Part shown: piece by piece, positions 44,284 through 52,324 of the stretch | How positions within the stretch are numbered: the first letter of the stretch is position 1 | How the letters are laid out: each line of letters opens with the position of its first letter | Assembly (NCBI GenBank): GCA_002783265.1 | Contig: PFFG01000009.1 | Span: 282,009-346,008, forward strand | DNA length: 64,000 nucleotides | Source: Candidatus Gracilibacteria bacterium CG17_big_fil_post_rev_8_21_14_2_50_48_13 | GTDB taxonomy: Bacteria > Patescibacteriota > Gracilibacteria > 1-14-2-50-48-13 | Direction: 5' to 3' | Position numbers and translations under genes: made by a program | The notes under the pieces: generated by a model | What the model was told of the DNA's origin: nothing | Database searches by the model: none | What the model saw: only the letters and a program-made list of their open reading frames with translations

Positions 44284-46899
44284 GTGGAGTTCTTTGGTAC
44301 TATCTTTGGCTTCCTTCTGCGCTATCCGCTTGAGCTTTTCTTGGGTGCACTTCTTTTGGTGTATGGCACAAAGCTTTGTATCACACTCTTTTATCTGTGG
44401 TTTGATGCCTATAAGAAGAAGGATTTGGTGTATATGAAGGTGACGCTCGCGCGCACGGATTCAAAACTCGATAAGGAGCGGGAGACGAAAAAAGACTTTC
44501 GGGAGGCTCTTGGTATCATGCAGCAGTTGTTTCGTGCCCTGTATGAAATTAAGGAATTGAACCTTTTCAATCGAATCTGGAGTCGATTTCATAAACTCGA
44601 TCGCGTCAGTTTTGAGATTTTTCTCGAAGAGCGTCAGCTCTATTTCTATGTGGTGACGTTTCCATACTATCAGAGCATCGTGGAAAAACAGGTGACCACC
44701 TTTTACCCTGAAGCGGAGGTAGAATATGTGAAGGCACCAAAGCTCTACGAGCCGGGATACGATGTGAAGGGCTATTATATGAAGCTTCTTCGCCCCTTTT
44801 GGTTTCCCATTAAGACCTATAAGGTTCTGGAAGAGGATCCGCTCAACGATATCGCCAACGCCCTGGATAAGGTGCAAAACAATGAGCGTGCAGCCATGCA
44901 GATTATTGTGCGCCCCATTGGAGAAAAGTGGCGTAAACGAGCGCGCGAGGAAGGGACTTCAATCTTTAAAGGAAAGAAGAAATCAGGCGGGGGGCTTATT
45001 GCTTTTATCAAAGGAATTCCCTTGCTTGGTTTTGTGGGGAATATCCTTGCCTTGATCTTTAGTGGAGATACGACGGGTTTTTCCAGCACGAATGCACCTG
45101 GTGCTTCTGGGGGAGACTCCTACGTGCGTATGCTTCAGACCGAAGAAGAAAATGCGAAGCGTATTGGCGAAAAGGCGAATCAAGTGGGCTTTGCGACACA
45201 CATGCGTATTTTTGTTGCATCCAAGGAAGGGAATGCGCGGGTAGAAGATCTTCTCAATAACCTCGTGGTTTCACTCAATGTCTTTAGTGAGCCCGAGGGA
45301 AATACCCTGCAAAATCGCCGTATTTTTGGTATGGATATGATCAATACGCCGCTTCTCTATAGTTTCTTTGAAAATCGTGCGCCCGGTATCTGGAATACAC
45401 CCATGATCCTGACGCCGGAGGAACTTGGCAGTCTCTACCACTTTCCGAATAGTAATTATAACCGTATTCCTATTATTTACTGGAAGTCCTATAAGGCACT
45501 TCCTGCTCCCTCTGAACTTCCCAAAGAGGGAATTGTTATTGGAGCAAGTGTCTATCGTGGTACACGCAGGCTTGTGCGAATTGCGCCAAATGATCGTATG
45601 CGGCACCACTATATAATTGGTAAGTCGGGTTCGGGTAAGTCGGTGCTTCTCAACTACATGGCGCGCCAAGACATCTGGAATGGAGAAGGTATTGGCGTCG
45701 TTGACCCCCATGGAGATTTGATTGAGGACATTTTGGAATATATTCCGAAGGAACGCGCACGTGATGTGATTGTCTTTGACCCTTCTGGGCGAGAGCGCCC
45801 CATGGGACTTAATATTCTGGAAGCAACCACGGACGAGGAAAAGGATCGTGCATCGCTTGATGCGACGCAGATCTTTATCAAACTCTTTGGTGATGAAATT
45901 TTTGGTCCGCGTATTCAGCACTATTTCCGTAATGCCTGTTTGACCCTTATGGATGACGAAGAGGAGGGGGCGACGCTGATTGACGTGCCGCGTATGTTTA
46001 CGGACGAGGAGTTTATGAAGTACAAAGTCTCAAAGATTAAGAATTCTGTGGTCCGCAGTTTCTGGGATCACGAATATGCGAGTACAGGTGAACGTGAAAA
46101 GCAGGAAATGATTCCGTATTTTAGCGCCAAATTTGGTCCGTTTATAACGAATACGACCATGCGTAATGTTATTGGTCAGTCGAAGAGTGCCTTCAATATC
46201 CGGGAATGTATGGACAATCAGAAGGTTCTGCTCATTAACCTTTCAAAGGGTAAAATTGGTGATTTGAATGCCCAGCTTCTCGGTCTCGTGTTGGTGAATA
46301 AAATTTCCATGTCGGCCATGAGTCGTGTGGATGTGCCGGAGGAGGAACGTAAAAACTTCTACCTGTACGTGGATGAGTTTCAAAACTTTGCCACGGACAC
46401 CTTTGCGACCATTCTTTCAGAAGCGCGTAAATATCGTCTTGGGCTTATTATGGCCCACCAGTATATCAACCAGCTCGTGGTGTCCAAAATGGGACAAACG
46501 AGTACACAAATACGCGATGCTGTCTTTGGTAACGTGGGAACGATGATGAGCTTTAAAGTCGGTGCAGAGGATGCGGAATATCTGGCAAAGGAATACGCAC
46601 CGGTTCTCTCTGAGCAGGATATTATCGGTATTTCCAACTATAAAACCTATACGAAACTGAACATTAATAATACGACGTCGCGTCCCTTCTCTATGGAAAT
46701 GATCTATGATCAGCGCGGCAAGAATCCGAAGATTGCGGATATTTTGAAAAAGTACTCTAGCCTAAAATATGGACGAAAGAAAATTTTTGTGGATCAAGAA
46801 ATCGAAGCACGACTGGGTATTTTGAGTGGTACCGATGTGCCCGCAACACCTCCTGCTCCAAATACACCCGCCACGCCACCAGAAAATCCACCTGCCTAA
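44284..46899 (+). CDS. TraG/VirB4-like type IV secretion ATPase (CPR type)
   Basis: This is an 871-aa protein with one N-terminal membrane segment (~10-38), a long CPR-type region (~50-420) and a P-loop ATPase of the VirD4/TraG/DUF87 class. Walker A is GKSGSGKSVLL (~446-456), followed by VVDPHGDLIED and Walker B LYVDEFQNF (~693-701). The C-terminus is Pro-rich (APNTPATPPENPPA). Related proteins couple DNA or protein to type IV systems, but no other T4SS gene is nearby. The start is GTG 44284, with no strong ribosome-binding site. The upstream 200 bp have no gene. Confidence 0.85.
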   Translation: MEFFGTIFGFLLRYPLELFLGALLLVYGTKLCITLFYLWFDAYKKKDLVYMKVTLARTDSKLDKERETKKDFREALGIMQQLFRALYEIKELNLFNRIWSRFHKLDRVSFEIFLEERQLYFYVVTFPYYQSIVEKQVTTFYPEAEVEYVKAPKLYEPGYDVKGYYMKLLRPFWFPIKTYKVLEEDPLNDIANALDKVQNNERAAMQIIVRPIGEKWRKRAREEGTSIFKGKKKSGGGLIAFIKGIPLLGFVGNILALIFSGDTTGFSSTNAPGASGGDSYVRMLQTEEENAKRIGEKANQVGFATHMRIFVASKEGNARVEDLLNNLVVSLNVFSEPEGNTLQNRRIFGMDMINTPLLYSFFENRAPGIWNTPMILTPEELGSLYHFPNSNYNRIPIIYWKSYKALPAPSELPKEGIVIGASVYRGTRRLVRIAPNDRMRHHYIIGKSGSGKSVLLNYMARQDIWNGEGIGVVDPHGDLIEDILEYIPKERARDVIVFDPSGRERPMGLNILEATTDEEKDRASLDATQIFIKLFGDEIFGPRIQHYFRNACLTLMDDEEEGATLIDVPRMFTDEEFMKYKVSKIKNSVVRSFWDHEYASTGEREKQEMIPYFSAKFGPFITNTTMRNVIGQSKSAFNIRECMDNQKVLLINLSKGKIGDLNAQLLGLVLVNKISMSAMSRVDVPEEERKNFYLYVDEFQNFATDTFATILSEARKYRLGLIMAHQYINQLVVSKMGQTSTQIRDAVFGNVGTMMSFKVGAEDAEYLAKEYAPVLSEQDIIGISNYKTYTKLNINNTTSRPFSMEMIYDQRGKNPKIADILKKYSSLKYGRKKIFVDQEIEARLGILSGTDVPATPPAPNTPATPPENPPA

Positions 46900-46914
46900 A
46901 CACATACGAATTCC

Positions 46915-47382
46915 ATGGAACAAGTCACAAAAGTCAGTATCGCACTCAGTAGCATGCGTTTTGAAAAGAACACAACGCAGTATCTTTTGCAAAAGCGCGG
47001 GAAAGAACCCTTTGCAGGCTATATCGGACTCTTAACGGGGAAGGTGCAATTTGGTGAAACCATTGAGGAGGCGGCAGCGCGCCTTTTGGAGTCAGAGACG
47101 GGCATGACTGCAGAGTTTCATGTCGTCGCCATAAAACACAAGCTCGATTACGATTGCGACAACAAACTCCAGGAAGATAAATACTTTTTTGTAGTATGCG
47201 CGGATAACATCTCAGGAGTTTTCAAGAAGGAATTTGCAGGGGGAACGAATTTATGGATGAGTGTGGAGGATTTGGAAAAAGCCCCCCACGTCTTTGATGG
47301 TGTAGAGGACTCTCTCCATTGGCTCCATTCTCCTCAACTGACTTTTCGAGAAGCGAAGTATATTTCGACGGAGTGTCTGTAA
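46915..47382 (+). CDS. Nudix-fold protein with degenerate Nudix box
   Basis: This is a 155-aa protein of Nudix shape. The box reads GKVQFGETIEEAAARLLESETGM. The spacing GX5EX7R...G is kept, but of the REUXEE glutamates the first two are replaced (L and S) and only the last remains. That argues against normal Nudix hydrolase activity, or for altered metal binding. It starts 15 bp after the TraG-like gene and could be co-transcribed with it. It converges on glutamate dehydrogenase with no gap at all (47382/47383). Confidence 0.75.
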   Translation: MEQVTKVSIALSSMRFEKNTTQYLLQKRGKEPFAGYIGLLTGKVQFGETIEEAAARLLESETGMTAEFHVVAIKHKLDYDCDNKLQEDKYFFVVCADNISGVFKKEFAGGTNLWMSVEDLEKAPHVFDGVEDSLHWLHSPQLTFREAKYISTECL

Positions 47383-48630
47383 TTAGAGACCACGGAGCTT
47401 CATGGCCGTCTCAAGGCGTGAAAGTGCCAGCATAAAGGTGGCGGTGCGAAAGCGTACTCCACGTTCTTTGGCTATTTTTGCACAGGCGTCGTACGCGTCT
47501 TGCATTTTCTGGTGCAGTTTTTCTTCCACTGTTTGCAGGTCCCAGCGATCTCCCGTGCGGCCCTGAACCCATTCAAAGTAGCTCACGGTCACACCACCCG
47601 CGTTTGCGAGCACATCAGGTAGGACCACGACTCCCATTTTTTCCAGAATATCGTCGGCCTCGAGGGTCAGTGGTCCGTTGGCAAGCTCAAGAATGATACG
47701 TGCACGAACTTGCGCCGCGTTATGCTTGGTTATGGCATTTTCTAGTGCTGCGGGGATAAAGACATCGACATCGCGATATAAAATGGAATCCGCAGGCATC
47801 ACCGTGTATTCTGGGTGCTCTGCCGCAAAGGCTCGCAGTGGCTTATGGTCTTTTTTCCAGGCAATAAGTGCCTCCACATCGACTCCTTGATCGTAAATCA
47901 GTGCAGCGCTGGAGTCTGCCACCGCCGTGATGCACATACCGCGCTCTGCCAGTAATTTTGCTGCGTAGCTTCCTGCATTACCAAACCCTTGAATCGCAAC
48001 GGTCATGCCGCCCATATCCTGGTTGGTCTCCGCCAAATACGCTTCCAGTGTAAATACACCGCCAAGGGATGTGGCACTGGACCGACCGAGGGACCCCCCA
48101 AGGGCTAGGGGTTTTCCCGTAATGACCGCAGGAGCATGCATTCCCACATTGCGTTCGTACTGGGTGAGCATCCAGGCCATAATCTGTTCGTTTGTTTGCA
48201 CGTCCGGAGCGGGAATATCCTTATCGGGCCCGATGTGTGGAGTCATGGCGTCGATGTAGGCTTCTGCAAGGCGCTTCTGTTCACCATCGGATAACCCCCG
48301 TGGGTCCACCGTAATGCCGCCCTTGGCACCGCCAAAGGGAATATTCAATACCGCACATTTAATGGCCATCAGTGCTGCAAGTGCCTTAACCTCTTCTAGA
48401 TCCGTTTGTGGATGAAATCGAATCCCTCCTTTAAAGGGGCCTCTTGCATCGTTAAACTGCACACGGTACATATGAAAGTCTCGCTCCGTGCCATCGTCCA
48501 TGACGACACTTTTCGTCGCCTCATGGATATGTTTCGGTGTCTTCAGCTGTTCCTTCAGGTCGGAACTGGCGCCATGGGCCTCAAAGGCGCGGTCAAGTAA
48601 CCCTAAATAGTTTTCAAAAAAAGTCGTCAT
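47383..48630 (-). CDS. gdhA: glutamate dehydrogenase
   Basis: This is a hexameric-type Glu/Leu dehydrogenase of 415 aa, converting glutamate to 2-oxoglutarate and ammonia with NAD(P). The substrate lysines are K67 (GPFKGGIRFHP), K91 and the catalytic K103 in PFGGAKGGI, and the catalytic Asp lies in PAPDVQTNE. The Rossmann motif is IQGFGNAGSYAA. Cofactor preference is not clear by eye. For a bacterium with so few other metabolic genes around it, it would link amino-acid use to redox balance. No neighbour suggests a pathway. Confidence 0.96.
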   Translation of the reverse strand: MTTFFENYLGLLDRAFEAHGASSDLKEQLKTPKHIHEATKSVVMDDGTERDFHMYRVQFNDARGPFKGGIRFHPQTDLEEVKALAALMAIKCAVLNIPFGGAKGGITVDPRGLSDGEQKRLAEAYIDAMTPHIGPDKDIPAPDVQTNEQIMAWMLTQYERNVGMHAPAVITGKPLALGGSLGRSSATSLGGVFTLEAYLAETNQDMGGMTVAIQGFGNAGSYAAKLLAERGMCITAVADSSAALIYDQGVDVEALIAWKKDHKPLRAFAAEHPEYTVMPADSILYRDVDVFIPAALENAITKHNAAQVRARIILELANGPLTLEADDILEKMGVVVLPDVLANAGGVTVSYFEWVQGRTGDRWDLQTVEEKLHQKMQDAYDACAKIAKERGVRFRTATFMLALSRLETAMKLRGL

Positions 48631-48690
48631 AGATGAAAAAATACGGAATAGATTTCCTGTAATACACTGTACTCGCTGGGTTGTTCACCT

Positions 48691-48724
48691 TTAAAAAAAA
48701 GACCCACCGGAGTAGGTCTTTTTT
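48691..48724. terminator. bidirectional terminator
   Basis: A8, GACC / GGTC stem extended by A-T pairs with a 10-base loop, then T6. Ends the rpsF-ssb-rpsR operon on the minus strand. Confidence 0.8.
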
Positions 48725-48732
48725 GTTGGGGT

Positions 48733-48942
48733 TTACTTGAGGAAAGGAAGGAGACCCATAATGCGTGCGCGCTTCACAGCTTTTTCCAGCTGCTTTTGCT
48801 TGCGGAGCGTTGTTCCTGTGTAGTAGCGCGCCTTAATGCGACCAAAGCGGTCGATGAAACGGCGGAGCATCTTCACATTTTTGTAGTCAATGTACTCTAT
48901 CTTGTTGACGGTAAAGTAACACTGTTTTTTCTTCGTCTGCAT
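48733..48942 (-). CDS. rpsR: 30S ribosomal protein bS18
   Basis: This is bS18, 69 aa from ATG 48942 (MQTKKKQCYF). The longer frame would run into the ssb end and does not match the family. Conserved parts are IDYKNVKMLRRFIDRFGRIKARYYTGT and KQKQLEKAVKRARIMGLLPF. It binds with bS6 on the platform of the 30S subunit. Last gene of the bS6-SSB-bS18 operon. Confidence 0.96.
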   Translation of the reverse strand: MQTKKKQCYFTVNKIEYIDYKNVKMLRRFIDRFGRIKARYYTGTTLRKQKQLEKAVKRARIMGLLPFLK

Positions 48943-48961
48943 GAATTGGAAAGAATAAAAT

Positions 48962-49435
48962 TTACAAGTTATCAATGGAGGTTTCTATGCTTTTGAGCTG
49001 TCCGCGGCCCATAGGGCTGTTGTCGGAATCAAAACGCATAGCCTCTTCCATGTGCGACAGTTCGTCGCTCTCAAAGGTGTCGTCATAATCGGTGTCGAGG
49101 CCGCCTTTGCGGTCGAGCATAATCATGTCGTAGATGACAATCTCCGTGCGGAAGCTCTTGGAACCGTTGTCGTTATCAAAGACGCGGGTTTTGAGATAGC
49201 CTTCCACAAAGACAAGTTTGCCTTTCTTTAAATATTTGAAACATTTATCAGCGAGCTTTGACCAGGCGACGATATTGTGAAACTCGGGGAGAGATTTCTT
49301 TTCGCCTGTGCGGGTGCGCCACTCACGATTGGTGGCGATACCAAAGGTGCAAACGGGCTGGCCGTTCTCCGTTGATTTCAGCACGGGATCGCGGGTGAGA
49401 TTACCCACAAGGATGACCTTGTTAACACTGCGCAT
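48962..49435 (-). CDS. ssb: single-stranded DNA-binding protein
   Basis: This is SSB, 157 aa, with an OB fold at ~1-108 (VNKVILVGNLTRDPVLKSTENGQPVCTFGIATN, EFHNIVAWSKLADKC..YLKKGKLVFVEGYLKTR). The tail is acidic (DTDYDDTFESDE) but ends ...SIETSIDNL and lacks the DDDIPF-like tip that recruits repair partners in most bacteria. It lies between rpsF and rpsR, the usual bacterial order. Confidence 0.95.
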   Translation of the reverse strand: MRSVNKVILVGNLTRDPVLKSTENGQPVCTFGIATNREWRTRTGEKKSLPEFHNIVAWSKLADKCFKYLKKGKLVFVEGYLKTRVFDNDNGSKSFRTEIVIYDMIMLDRKGGLDTDYDDTFESDELSHMEEAMRFDSDNSPMGRGQLKSIETSIDNL

Positions 49436-49473
49436 GGTGTCGGGAGTAAGTGGTAGAGGAAATCAAAGGATGA

Positions 49474-49953
49474 CTACGCTGCAACTTCTTCTTCAGCGGG
49501 CTCTTCTTTCTTTGCTTCTGGCTTGCGGCGAGCTGCACGCTGCGCCTCTTTCTCTGCGCGTTCTGCAGCTTTCACTGCACGCTCTGCATCGAAAATTTCC
49601 TCCTGGGCTGCGGCCTTCTTGGCTTCCTCAAGATAGGTTTCCATGGTGAGGCTCGCAGGGAACTTAATGATCATGCGGCGAAGCAGAGGCTGCTCGAGAT
49701 CGAGGTCTGCCTTCAGTTCCGCAAGTTTAGACGGATTCAAATGAAAATACAGGATCGCATAATACGCCTGATCGTACCCTTTGATGGAATACGCAATGTC
49801 GCGCTTCTCCCAAAGATCTTCATGGTTAATTTTTCCTCCAGCTTCTGCGATGAGATCGCGTACGGTCTGAAGAGCCTCCTTGGTTGCTTTCTGAGTGAGG
49901 TCAGGTTTGATCATGACCATCATCTCATACTGCTGCAGGTTTTTGTCTGCCAT
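49474..49953 (-). CDS. rpsF: 30S ribosomal protein bS6
   Basis: This is bS6, 159 aa from ATG 49953 (MADKNLQQYEMM). The frame continues upstream, but that is the leader. The core (~8-100) has YEMMVMIKPDL, KRDIAYSIKGYDQAYYAILYFH and LLRRMIIKF. The last ~50 residues are a Lys/Glu/Ala-rich extension. First gene of the operon; a promoter and a leader hairpin precede it. Confidence 0.95.
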   Translation of the reverse strand: MADKNLQQYEMMVMIKPDLTQKATKEALQTVRDLIAEAGGKINHEDLWEKRDIAYSIKGYDQAYYAILYFHLNPSKLAELKADLDLEQPLLRRMIIKFPASLTMETYLEEAKKAAAQEEIFDAERAVKAAERAEKEAQRAARRKPEAKKEEPAEEEVAA

Positions 49954-49980
49954 CGTATCGTGGTTCTTATGGAATAAAGG

Positions 49981-50044
49981 TTTATGAAGTGTGTCTTCAT
50001 AAAAGAAACCGACCTTAGTATGGCAGGCAAGGCGTTTTTTGCAA
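49981..50044 (-). promoter_or_regulatory. rpsF promoter and leader hairpin
   Basis: Minus strand: TTGCAA (50044-50039), 16-base spacer, CATACT (50022-50017). In the leader a perfect 9-bp hairpin TTTATGAAG/CTTCATAAA (49981-50003) lies 28 bases before the rpsF ATG, a possible bS6:bS18 autoregulation site. Confidence 0.5.
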
Positions 50045-50067
50045 TAGTTTTTGTTTTGTACAATTCC

Positions 50068-50076
50068 TGCTATACT
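50068..50076 (+). promoter_or_regulatory. rlmN extended -10 promoter
   Basis: TGCTATACT, an extended -10, 27 bases ahead of the preferred rlmN ATG; no clear -35. It lies ~25 bp from the divergent rpsF promoter. Confidence 0.5.
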
Positions 50077-50102
50077 TGAGCTCCAAACCTTCTTTGTTTT
50101 GT

Positions 50103-51206
50103 ATGCAAACCGCAGTAAAACCATCTCTTTTAGAGGCCGAAGCAGTGCGTGCCTTCCTCACGGCTGCAGGGGAAAAACCCTATCGACTGAGCCAAATCGA
50201 TCAAGCGGTCTATCGGGATCTGGTGCTCGAGGTGGACGAGATAACGACCTTACCAACCGCTCTGCGAGAGGATCTTGCTCGTCATTTTGTGCTGTCACCC
50301 ATGACACTCAAAAAAGATGCCTTGTCGTCTGATGGAACCAATAAATTTCTGTTTGAAACGACGGATGAGTATCTTGTGGAGTCTGTACTCATGCGTCACA
50401 AAGGGGATCGACTGACCCTATGTATATCGTCGCAGGTGGGATGTCCGGTGAAATGTTCCTTTTGTGCGACGGGAACCATGGGGTATTCACGCAATCTGAC
50501 GACGGCGGAAATTGTCGGACAGGTGCTCCATGTGAATCGCAAACTGGCGCTCACGGGCGAACGTGTGCGCAACATTGTTTTCATGGGCATGGGGGAGCCT
50601 CTTATCAATTACGATCACGTCATGGACGCCGTGGCAATTCTGAAGGATCAGAAAAAGTTTGGTATTGGCGCACGACATATAACCATTTCCACTTCAGGGA
50701 TCGTACCGCGCATAAAGGATTTAATGGAGCGGGATCCTCAGGTCAATCTCGCCGTGTCGTTGCATGCGCCAAACGATGCACTGCGCACGAAAATTATGCC
50801 CATCAACAATGCCTATCCTCTTGCATCACTGATGGACATGCTGAAACTGTATACGGATACAACGAACAAACGGATTTTTTATGAATATATTATGCTTGGT
50901 GGTGTGAATGATTCGCCGCTTCTTGCTCACGAGCTTGGTACATTGCTGCGCGGTCACCTCGCCCATGTTAATTTGATTCCCTATAATCCTGGTGCAGGAT
51001 GGCCAGATATGAAAGCCTCTTCACGGAACCGCATTATGGAATTTCAGCGTATTGTGCAGGGGTATGACGTGCCGTGTACGATTCGCTATACCTTTGGGCA
51101 GGATATCGATGCCGCCTGCGGTCAACTTGCCGTGAAAGAAGGGAAAAATGCCGTTGCGGCGGAAAAACAGCAGAAGTTTCAACGTGTGCAAAAACCTGTT
51201 TCTTAA
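50103..51206 (+). CDS. rlmN: 23S rRNA / tRNA adenine-C2 methyltransferase RlmN
   Basis: This is RlmN, 367 aa from ATG 50103 (the frame also opens at 50076, inside the promoter). The radical SAM motif CPVKCSFC supplies C114, C118 and C121. The C-terminal FGQDIDAACGQLA holds the catalytic Cys, and the GMGEP and ISTSG motifs are present. It methylates A2503 of 23S rRNA and A37 of some tRNAs through a methyl-Cys intermediate. It starts a plus-strand operon with the DUF3467 gene (9 bp) and prmC. Confidence 0.96.
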   Translation: MQTAVKPSLLEAEAVRAFLTAAGEKPYRLSQIDQAVYRDLVLEVDEITTLPTALREDLARHFVLSPMTLKKDALSSDGTNKFLFETTDEYLVESVLMRHKGDRLTLCISSQVGCPVKCSFCATGTMGYSRNLTTAEIVGQVLHVNRKLALTGERVRNIVFMGMGEPLINYDHVMDAVAILKDQKKFGIGARHITISTSGIVPRIKDLMERDPQVNLAVSLHAPNDALRTKIMPINNAYPLASLMDMLKLYTDTTNKRIFYEYIMLGGVNDSPLLAHELGTLLRGHLAHVNLIPYNPGAGWPDMKASSRNRIMEFQRIVQGYDVPCTIRYTFGQDIDAACGQLAVKEGKNAVAAEKQQKFQRVQKPVS

Positions 51207-51215
51207 TTTTTTCTT

Positions 51216-51485
51216 ATGTCTGATACAACAAAAAAACCACCGGTGCGTATGGAGGTGCCGAAGGAACTTGCACGGGGTGTCTACAGTAATATGGTTTCTA
51301 TCACAGTCGCCGAGAACGAAGTCATTCTAGACTTTGCCATGATGATGCCGAACGGTCAGGATGCAGAGGTGGTGAGTCGCGTAGTCCTCACGCCTCAGGT
51401 CGCAAAAAACTTCATGAGCGCTTTCCAAAACGCACTGCTCGACTTTGACATTGCGCGCAAAAAGCGAGAAAAATCTGCCGCATGA
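51216..51485 (+). CDS. DUF3467 protein
   Basis: This is an 89-aa DUF3467-family protein. The family pattern is clear: EVPKELARGVYSNMVSITVAENEVILDFAMMMP, VVSRVVLTPQVAKNFMSAFQNAL. Members are widespread small proteins of unknown function. It starts 9 bp after rlmN and overlaps prmC by 4 bp (ATGA), so it belongs to a translation-related operon. Confidence 0.85.
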   Translation: MSDTTKKPPVRMEVPKELARGVYSNMVSITVAENEVILDFAMMMPNGQDAEVVSRVVLTPQVAKNFMSAFQNALLDFDIARKKREKSAA

Positions 51486-52324
51486 GAGTGCAAGAACTTT
51501 TCAGAGAACTCAAACCTGTCCTCGGTGAAGGTGAATCGTGGGAACTGATTGCCCGCGTTTTAGGCGATCAGATTCCGCGGCTGAGGCTCATGAATCCAAC
51601 CTGTTCAGAACCTGCTCTAACGCAGATTCGCAGTGCGGTGGAAGCATTTTCGCGGGGTGTTCCCATCGCCTATTCCTTAGGCTTTGCGGATTTTTATGGC
51701 CGCAGATTGACGGTATCTCCCGCTGTGCTGATTCCCCGGCAGGAAACGGAGGAGTTGGTCGCCCATGCATGTACCTTTGCACAACCTGACATCACCTTGA
51801 TAGATTGTGGAACGGGCAGTGGTGCGATTGCGATTTCCTGTGCCTTGGAGGCGTCGTGGAAAAGAGTTGAGGCCTGGGATATCAGTGCTCCCGCCCTTGA
51901 GGTTGCAAAGCAGAATGCACAGAATCTTCATGCGACGGTGGATTTTCATCTTGGAGATGTGACTTCTGAAGCGTGGGGAGACTGGTTTCGAGAAACGGCT
52001 TCGGATGGCCCTGTGGTGGTGACGGCCAATCTTCCCTATATTCCCTCGGAAGAAATGGCAGACCTCGATCGGGAGGTGCTTGCGGAACCGCACCTTGCCC
52101 TTGATGGTGGACCTTTCGGAACTGCTGTTTTTCGCGAGTGGCTTCTCCAAGTGGCAAGATCCCCGTTGAAGAACATGCGTCTTCTCTTGGAGGCAGATCC
52201 CGCCAATGTGGAAGACCTTACACGCTTTTGTTCAGGGTTGGGGTTTGCTGTGGAGTGGCGAGCAGATGTGGCTGGACTTCTTCGGTTTTGTGACATTTGG
52301 CCCGCGGACGGTTCTGGTGACTAA
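51482..52324 (+). CDS. prmC: PrmC-type protein-glutamine N5-methyltransferase
   Basis: This is PrmC/HemK, 280 aa, which methylates the GGQ glutamine of release factors. The N-terminal helical domain covers ~1-85. The SAM-binding domain has IDCGTGSGAIAIS (~103-115), and the active-site loop reads ANLPYIPSEEM, NLPY rather than the common NPPY. VLIPRQETEELV is present. It overlaps the DUF3467 gene by 4 bp, and its last 107 bp overlap the 3' end of the opposing GHMP-like gene. Confidence 0.9.
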   Translation: MRVQELFRELKPVLGEGESWELIARVLGDQIPRLRLMNPTCSEPALTQIRSAVEAFSRGVPIAYSLGFADFYGRRLTVSPAVLIPRQETEELVAHACTFAQPDITLIDCGTGSGAIAISCALEASWKRVEAWDISAPALEVAKQNAQNLHATVDFHLGDVTSEAWGDWFRETASDGPVVVTANLPYIPSEEMADLDREVLAEPHLALDGGPFGTAVFREWLLQVARSPLKNMRLLLEADPANVEDLTRFCSGLGFAVEWRADVAGLLRFCDIWPADGSGD

